Source of the DNA: Crocodylus rhombifer | Taxonomy: Eukaryota; Chordata; Crocodylia; Crocodylidae | Direction of reading: 5' to 3' | DNA length: 64,000 nt | NCBI GenBank assembly: GCA_038503035.1 | Contig: JAVSML010001083.1 | Coordinates: 116,403 to 180,402 of the forward strand | Part shown: piece after piece, positions 58,071 through 64,000 of the stretch | How the letters are laid out: every line of letters starts with the position of its first letter | Position numbering within the stretch: position 1 is the stretch's first letter | The notes under the pieces: model-generated | The model's database searches: none | Seen by the model: only the letters and a program-made list of their open reading frames with translations | What the model was told of the DNA's origin: nothing | Translations under genes and position numbers: made by a program

Positions 58071-58553
58071 CTGAATTGGTCTTCCATCAAGGCCTGGCAG
58101 GCAAAAGAGGGGCGGGCTGTTGGCCCAGAAACAGGTGGGTGGGCAGAGATCTAATCAGCACCAGGAAGGCCCCCTGTTTCTGGCTAGCATGCCTGCTGTT
58201 TTCATCCTGCTGTGCCTACACACACACGTGTCACGAGTTTTGCTTAGAACAAATTGAGGTGCAGTTTCACAGAAACCCCTTCACCTTGGCAGGCTTCATG
58301 CCCTCAGAAGGGGCTGACATCCCTGCAATCTTCATCCGAATCAGGCAAGAAATGACAAAGTTACAGGTATTTTAATGATTTCCTATTATAGTCTAAGGCT
58401 GAATCACCGAAATAGCTTTGAAACTGCGAAACAGATTCGGCCGAATCAGAACGGAACAGCGTTCTGAAACACTGAACCGAATCATTGTCCTCCGAAACGG
58501 TTGAATCTGAAACTGAAATGAAACATAGCCCTTTGCACAGCCCTACTGATCAT

Positions 58554-61374
58554 TCCAGATGACAGAGCTGGTTGGGGAGCAAGCTCTCCAGGCTGTTTTG
58601 CACCGAGCTACGCAACCATGGAGCTGAATGGGGAACAGGCTCTCCAGCCCCACCCCACAATCGTGGAGTGGGGGCTGGGTTCTGTCCCAGTCAGGGGCAG
58701 GTCCCAACTCTGCAGCCCAGTTGGGTGACTGGGGAGCAGGGCTCTGAAAGTACTACAGGGGTGGGGCAAATCCCACTCCTCTGCCATGGTCCACTAGTGG
58801 GGCAGCTAGTAGTGAGCCCCTGGCTGGGTGATGAATCCCTGGCCTAGGGCTCACTGCTAGCTGCCCACAGGTGGATTGGGGTGGGGGCTGGGACCTGCCC
58901 CTTCCCTGCAGCTCTTTGCAAGTCTCCTGCCCCAATCAGAGAGCCAGGACTGGGAGTTCCCTGCTTCCAGGGCAGGGGGAGCAATGTCCCAGCCCTGGCC
59001 AGGAGACAGCTGTCTCCTGGCCCTGTACTCCCTGCTAGCCCCCAGGCTAGTACCTAGGGGGATGCTAGTGCTTCCCCTTGAGGAGGTAGGCACGCATTGC
59101 AGGGCCTCAGGAAGTGGGAGCATTTCGCTGCCATTAGCAGCAAATCTGCTCCTGCTTCCTGGAGCGCTTACTCACGAGTAAACTGTTTCTGGATCTAATG
59201 CAGGTGTAGACACACCCAGTCTCCTGTAAACCAGGAGTAACACTGCTGGAGCAAATGGGGAAGATTCTTCTCTCCTTTTTCCTTCCTGCAATGTAGATCC
59301 CAAGTGAGTCCACTGGAAATTCTTCACTTAGGCTCAGGTCAGTCAGGAGTGTTCAGAGAGGGAGTAAATATTGAAGGTTTACACCAATACTGTTTTAGCC
59401 CTGTCCTGCCCCAGTTTTATGAATATTTTGTGAAGATTATCTGCATCCCCCCCCAGTCACTGTTTATGTCTTAAGGAGCAGTATTACTGGATCATGGAGG
59501 CATCAGTTGGGAAGAGCTTGGTAGAACTTTTTTTGTCATTGGGAAGCAGGGCGCACTGTGCTTCTTAGCAGGCCTTAACCATGCTCCTGACACCTCTACT
59601 GCTTGTGTGTCATTAAGCAAAACAGGTGAATGACTTAACTGAGATCTCCCTTCCATCTTGTCCCTGTGCTAAACTCTGTAGGTTGTGACAATATCCAAAC
59701 ATGGGAATTATCATATTGTGTTGTCGGGTCTATGTTATTGAGGGGAAGAAAAAGAATAGTGTTACACTGGACCCTTTGGATAAGCATCAAGGGGGTGTAA
59801 AAGTAAGTACTGTGAAGGTTCCCCTTGGGGTAGTAGATGAGGGTTTTTTTCTGAAGACTAGGTTCAAAGCCTGATCATAGAATTGATGTCGGCACGTGCC
59901 TCTGTGCCGAGGAGGTGTCTGCTCGATTTTAAAGGGCTTGTGTGCCCGGTTCCCTGAATGGTCTGCATTAGCTGCAAGGGCATGGGGCCAGGATGTGGGT
60001 TATGGATGCGCTAGGGAGCTGCTCACAGAGGCAGGTTTCAGACTGCATTAGCACATTCTTTAGTTCTGGACAGCCACAGTGTCCAACATTTCAGGCTGCA
60101 TCAGCTTACCCCTTTATTTCTTACTTGTCAGGGTTGTGGGCTTACTTGAACATGCAGCTGTGGAATACCAGTAGACACTATCAGGTAACATGAACTCCCT
60201 GTAAACAATGTTTGGGGGCATTTCAGTTTCTTGTTTTTTTATCTATAATATTTTTCTCAGCACCCATTTTTACCATGGTAGAAATCTGTCTCTTCATTTG
60301 CCTCATTGGAAGAGGCAAAGTTGGCAGATCTACAAATGCTATCCTAGTAGCTTAGCCCCGAGGCTCTTAACATCATCTCTCTACCTTGGGTACTGACAGC
60401 AGGAAAGCCATAGGGGAACAGCTGTATGAGGACAGTAATGCTAGGAAGACAAAGAAACCCTACTACAGCAGGGAAAAGTGGGGAACAGATGGTGGATGAA
60501 ATTGGACCACACACAGAACCTGAAACATAGGAGGGGGACTTAGGACTACTGCCTTGGAGAGGAGGAATGGGGACTCATAGAGCCTCCACTCTGATGGAGG
60601 GGTGACAGGGACACTGGGGATATGTTTTAAGGGGGAATGGGAGACTGGTAGGGGCCACTGGTGTGTCATATTCATTCCTGCTATAAAATGATAACGTGGG
60701 AATTCCTTTTTTATCCAGTAGATAATGTAACTACACAGAATAGAAATGTTATGACCATGCCTGGGGTCTCCCTCTTTCTTTCCTCATTTCCAATCCCTTT
60801 CATCCCAATAACAAACGTACAAAGAAGGACCACGCTGAATAGCAGCAGGGGTACTTGGACCATTTTTTTTAGGACTTGAGAAAACCAGTTCAAGTTTTTA
60901 TTTCAACTCTAAATATAGCCAGAGGACATTTTCGGTTTGGGGCTTCTGCCAACAGATGGCACTTGCAGCTGGTAGGAAAAAAATCAGACTTCCAATACGT
61001 TTCAACAACCAAAACCAAACCATTTTCTGTAGGAAAAAAATGCCAAAAGAAGACAAAAACTGACTGATAACTGCTAAAGGCCCCTGGGAGGACCTGGCTG
61101 AGGACAGAGTTCTGGGGGAGGAGGGAGTGTGAAGGGATCTTTAATGACCAAGAGAGGACGGGACTTCCACTATGGGCTTTTGCAAAGGCTGCCAGCTGCA
61201 GGAGCCTCCCCGGGACTGACACTCCACCCAGGTCATCTCCTTCTTGTCTCACACCACTTCTCAGGCGGTAGCAAGTGTTGGGCATCACCATGCTGGAGGT
61301 CATTACCTAAGGGGGAGAGTCTTTTGTTTCCAATTCTGCAACCTCACTACTTTCCCTGACTTTTGGCCAGATGA
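58554..61374. other. Intergenic DNA
   Basis: No transposon with clear ends and no coding exon was seen. A T-rich part lies at about 60225-60290. Confidence 0.4.
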
Positions 61375-61969
61375 GGGTCATCCCCTGTGTTTAGGGGAAG
61401 GCGCTCTAGTCCATTCACATGCAGCACCAGGACTTTTCACTTGCCCTTGCTGAATTTCATCTGGTTGACTGCAGAGCATTTTTTCCAGTCTATGCAGGTC
61501 GTTCTGGGTCTGAGCCCTGCCCTGCAGGATGTCTGCATGCTCCGCTCAACTTGGTGTCATCCACAGATTTGCTGAGCATACACTTAATCCTACTATGCAT
61601 ATCATTAATGAGGGTGTTGAACCGTACTGGAGCCCAGACAGATCTCTAGGGAACCCCACTTGATACTTCCTTGAGCCTGTTGACTACTTGTTGAGCACAA
61701 TGATACAACCAGTTACGTTTCCACCATACAATACTTTCATCTAGTCTGTATTTCCTTAGCTTGTTAATGAGACGGCCATGGGAGACAGCTTCAAAATCCT
61801 TGCTAACTCAAGGTATATCATGTCCACTGCTCTCCCCTCATCCTCAGAGCCCTTCGCCTTATTACAGAGGAAATGAGGTTGATCTGGCATGATTTGCTTT
61901 TGGTGAATCCATAGTGGCTGAACCTGACCACTTTGTTCTCCTCTAGGTACTTGGAAATAGATCCCTTGA
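61375..61969 (-). mobile_element. CR1 LINE internal fragment, first copy
   Basis: The plus strand carries the reverse complement of the CR1 reverse-transcriptase region, for example TTGGTGTCATCCACAGATTT and GTGAATCCATAGTGGCTGAA. It stops abruptly at TTGAGGATACA, where the second copy begins. Confidence 0.85.
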
Positions 61970-62450
61970 GGATACAACCAGTTATGTGTCCACTGTACAA
62001 TATTTTAATCCAGTCTGTATTTCCTTATATTGTTAATGAGAATGTCATGGGATACAGCTTCGAAAGCCTTGCAAAGTCAAGGTATAGCATGTCCACTGCT
62101 CTCCCCTCATCCATAGAGCCTCCCCTTATTACAGAGGGAAATTTGTTTTTCATAGTTTCGTAGGTGTTATGGGCTGGAAGGGACCTTACAGATCATTGGG
62201 TCCAGCCCCCCTGCACATGGGCAGGAATGACCCCAGCAAGGTTGGTGTCAAGACACTTTTTTGAAGATCGCCATGGTGGGTGAGTGTGTCACCCCTGCAG
62301 GAGACTGCTTCTCTGGTAGGAGCCTGGGAGGCTGCTTTTGGTGAATCCATGGTGGCTGAACCTGACCACCTTGTTCTCCTCTAGGTACTTTGGAATAGAT
62401 TCCTTGAGGATACCTAAGATGGACAGTATATTTGCCCCTTTGCAATCATC
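61970..62450 (-). mobile_element. CR1 LINE second, overlapping copy with an inserted CR1 3' end
   Basis: The words CCAGTTATGTGTCCACTGTA and TTGTTAATGAGAATGTCATG repeat sequence from 61705-61870 about 270 bases further on, so this part of CR1 is present twice. The second copy is broken at about 62150-62330 by another CR1 3' end (TAGGTGTTATGGGCTGGAAG). It then resumes with GTGAATCCATGGTGGCTGAA and continues past the point where the first copy stops. Confidence 0.8.
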
Positions 62451-63518
62451 TGTGTCACAGGGCGGGGTCCTAGGAGCAGCCGTGATCTCTCCTAGCGCCC
62501 CCTACCGTGCCAAGTCGGTGTAAATGCACCCTCATTCTCGCCCACCACGTCTTTGATGTCATTAGTGTTATGGGAGGCTGCCTTTTCGACCTCTTGGATA
62601 CGGTACCCCTTATCTAGCCCGGTCTGTGCCCTGTCTCAGCTGACTCCATGCACTAAAGCCTTAAGGGGTACGTGTGGCTCCTACCACCCCTGATACCACG
62701 CCCCAAGCCTCGCAGATTTCCCGGCCGTTGTCTAGTCAATCCCTTACGGCGCCCTCACGGCGCCCCCTTGCTTCCCTTGCTGCAGCCCGCATCCTCACAG
62801 ACGCTCCCTGGCCTCTCTCGCGGCCGTCTTGCCTGCGCCCTCTGCGGGGCTGTCTCTCACGAACCCGCCCGCACTGGGGCCCTGCCTCACAATCAGGGCT
62901 CAGGTGGCCATAGCCGTGCCTGGCCCCAAATCCCCTCCCTGGGGCTTCTCACCCGCCTTAGGGCCTTTCTCCGTGCTTGGGACGCAGATGGCCGTAGCCG
63001 TGCCTGGCCCCCAATGCACTGTGCCCCTTCTCTGGGCTGGGGTCAGTGCACCCCTAGATGCAGTGCCCTCTCTGGCACCGGGGGCCCCACACCGCTGTGC
63101 AGCCCCTATGAGGCCTCCTCCAACCCCGATTAGCCTCACCCAGTCCTCCAGTGTAACAACAAACAACCAAAAGCATTAATGCGAGCCCATCGGCTTCAAC
63201 TCAGAACTAAGCCCCCTGGCTAAACACAAACCTCTAAGCCGCCCGGCTAATCATCGATCAAACCCTTACCAGGGCTTTCTCCACCCAGTCCTCAAACCGA
63301 AGCTGTTCAGGCCATCAAGCTTCTCCAGGCTGCCTGCTCTAGCAGAGCTCCTTCTCCCTTGGATGTTAGTGGGGAACTGCCTGCTTGGCCTCAGCCTAGG
63401 CTGTTTATATAGGCCAGGCCCTGCCCCCTTCCGGTCAGCTGACCGAACTGCGCTTGCCCCAGCAGCCGGCACCTGTACCTTTTCCTAGGAGCAGGGCATG
63501 GAAGTGTCCTGCGACACA
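62451..63518 (-). mobile_element. 3' LTR of an LTR retroelement
   Basis: On the minus strand the unit begins TGTGTCGCAGG and ends CCTGTGACACA, a TG...CA pair with inverted termini of about 11 bp. A TATATAAA box lies at 63404-63411 (minus), about 107 bases in. Just outside the 5' end is the purine tract AAGGGGGAAGG (63519-63529), the usual primer for plus-strand synthesis, so this is the 3' LTR and the body lies to the right. The low-coordinate side borders CR1 sequence, the insertion target. The family (Ty3-like or endogenous retroviral) is not identified. Confidence 0.75.
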
Positions 63519-64000
63519 CCTTCCCCCTTAAGTTCATCACTCACTAGGAGCGACAATCCGGGGCCTCACCCAGCCTTCAACCAGGTCTCAGGGGGGATAA
63601 CTAATGGCTCTGAAATCACCTCAGCCAGTTCCTTGTGTTCCTAGTGTTCATCCCATCCAGCCCTGCATCTAGCTCAGAGGTGGGCAATTATTTCAGGTGG
63701 AGGACCACTTACTGAGTTTTGGCACGCCATCAAGGGCTGCATGACAGGCAGCCAGGGGCAGATAAATATTCATTTTCTACATTTTTTAGGGGCCCTGCAG
63801 GCTGGATAAAATGGCCTGGTGGGCCACATCTGGCTCACAGGCCACATTTTGCCCACCCTGATCTAGCCCCTCTAAGTAATCCGTAACCTGTTCTACTATT
63901 ACATTGGGTTTTTGACTCATGCCTTATTTTTACTGTAAACTGCACTCATCATCATCTGGTAGCTGCCACTATTTCTGATGCTGGATTAAAAAAACCTTTA
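63519..64000 (-). mobile_element. 3' end of the interior of the same LTR retroelement
   Basis: Next to the purine tract the minus strand has a short open stretch with ELAEVISEPLVIPPETW before a stop codon, possibly the end of a polyprotein frame. The interior is interrupted by the hAT element at 63675-63860 and leaves the window at the right edge. Earlier stops suggest a degenerate copy. Confidence 0.5.
63675..63860. mobile_element. hAT MITE (GCAGGCAA family), copy 2
   Basis: It begins CAGAGGTGGGCAATTATTTC and ends TTTTGCCCACCCTG. Flanks ATCTAGCT (63667-63674) and ATCTAGCC (63861-63868) match at 7 of 8 positions. The body is nearly the same as 32608-32794. It sits inside the LTR-element interior, so it is the younger insertion. 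Confidence 0.88.

Larger units (their letters stand above)
55926..58545 (+). mobile_element. hAT DNA transposon, 2.6 kb, with transposase remnant
   Basis: The ends TAGGGCTGTGCACA and TTTGCACAGCCCTA are inverted repeats, and subterminal GAAAC/GAATC-rich sequence occurs at both sides. The 8-mer CTGATCAT is repeated exactly at 55918-55925 and 58546-58553. The interior includes an AGATAGAAGATAT-rich tandem tract with a short CA run (about 56430-56592), a broken BED-type transposase start (57150-57710) and an inserted retroelement fragment (57756-58070). The catalytic core and C-terminus of the transposase are missing, so it cannot move by itself. Confidence 0.92.

Noticed and set aside
55926..58545. 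Host ZBED-type gene
   Set aside because: The BED sequence is broken by a stop and frameshifts and lies between hAT terminal repeats with an exact 8-bp duplication, so it is a transposon remnant and not a domesticated gene.

Overview
The window reads as nuclear DNA of a reptile, most likely a crocodilian such as an alligator. The evidence is a single-exon vertebrate MGAT1 reading frame, an intact class II olfactory receptor, and a dense background of CR1 LINE 3' ends with the TGGGGTCAAATGACCCCAG-type segment that I associate with crocodilian CR1. There are also many hAT-type DNA transposons, several still flanked by 8-bp target duplications. The species call is inference; no alignment could be run.

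Only two protein-coding genes can be defended, both on the minus strand. MGAT1 (N-acetylglucosaminyltransferase I) has its whole 453-codon frame in one terminal exon, with the frame at 13270-14631, a splice acceptor at 14708-14731, and a probable long 3' UTR running to a poly(A) signal near 10299. A CpG island at about 36780-37950 is the best candidate for its promoter, so the DNA from 14.7 to about 36 kb is probably 5'-UTR intron. Upstream at 48150-49160 lies an OR2-family odorant receptor, closest by eye to OR2Y. Its N-terminus appears to be completed by a spliced upstream exon.

The rest is intergenic or intronic DNA filled with transposable elements. CR1 fragments occur at about 1.2, 4.4, 7.9, 16.1, 19.6-20.3, 29.7-30.9, 31.3-31.7, 45.7-46.8, 49.9 and 61.4-62.4 kb. 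Short hAT elements occur at 2.4, 6.7, 16.7, 26.8, 32.6, 32.9, 35.2, 38.6, 45.3, 52.9 and 63.7 kb. A Tc1/mariner-like (pogo-type) element sits at 28.8 kb.

A 2.6-kb hAT element at 55926-58545 keeps a broken BED-finger transposase and carries an inserted Penelope-like fragment. At the right edge, a duplicated CR1 hosts a second CR1 3' end and is cut by a minus-strand 3' LTR whose interior was later hit by another hAT. Several inverted repeats look like foldback MITEs or local inverted duplications.

I found no convincing new biological system. The most useful leads are the split start of the odorant receptor, the short upstream ORF in MGAT1, and the nested insertions that allow relative dating.
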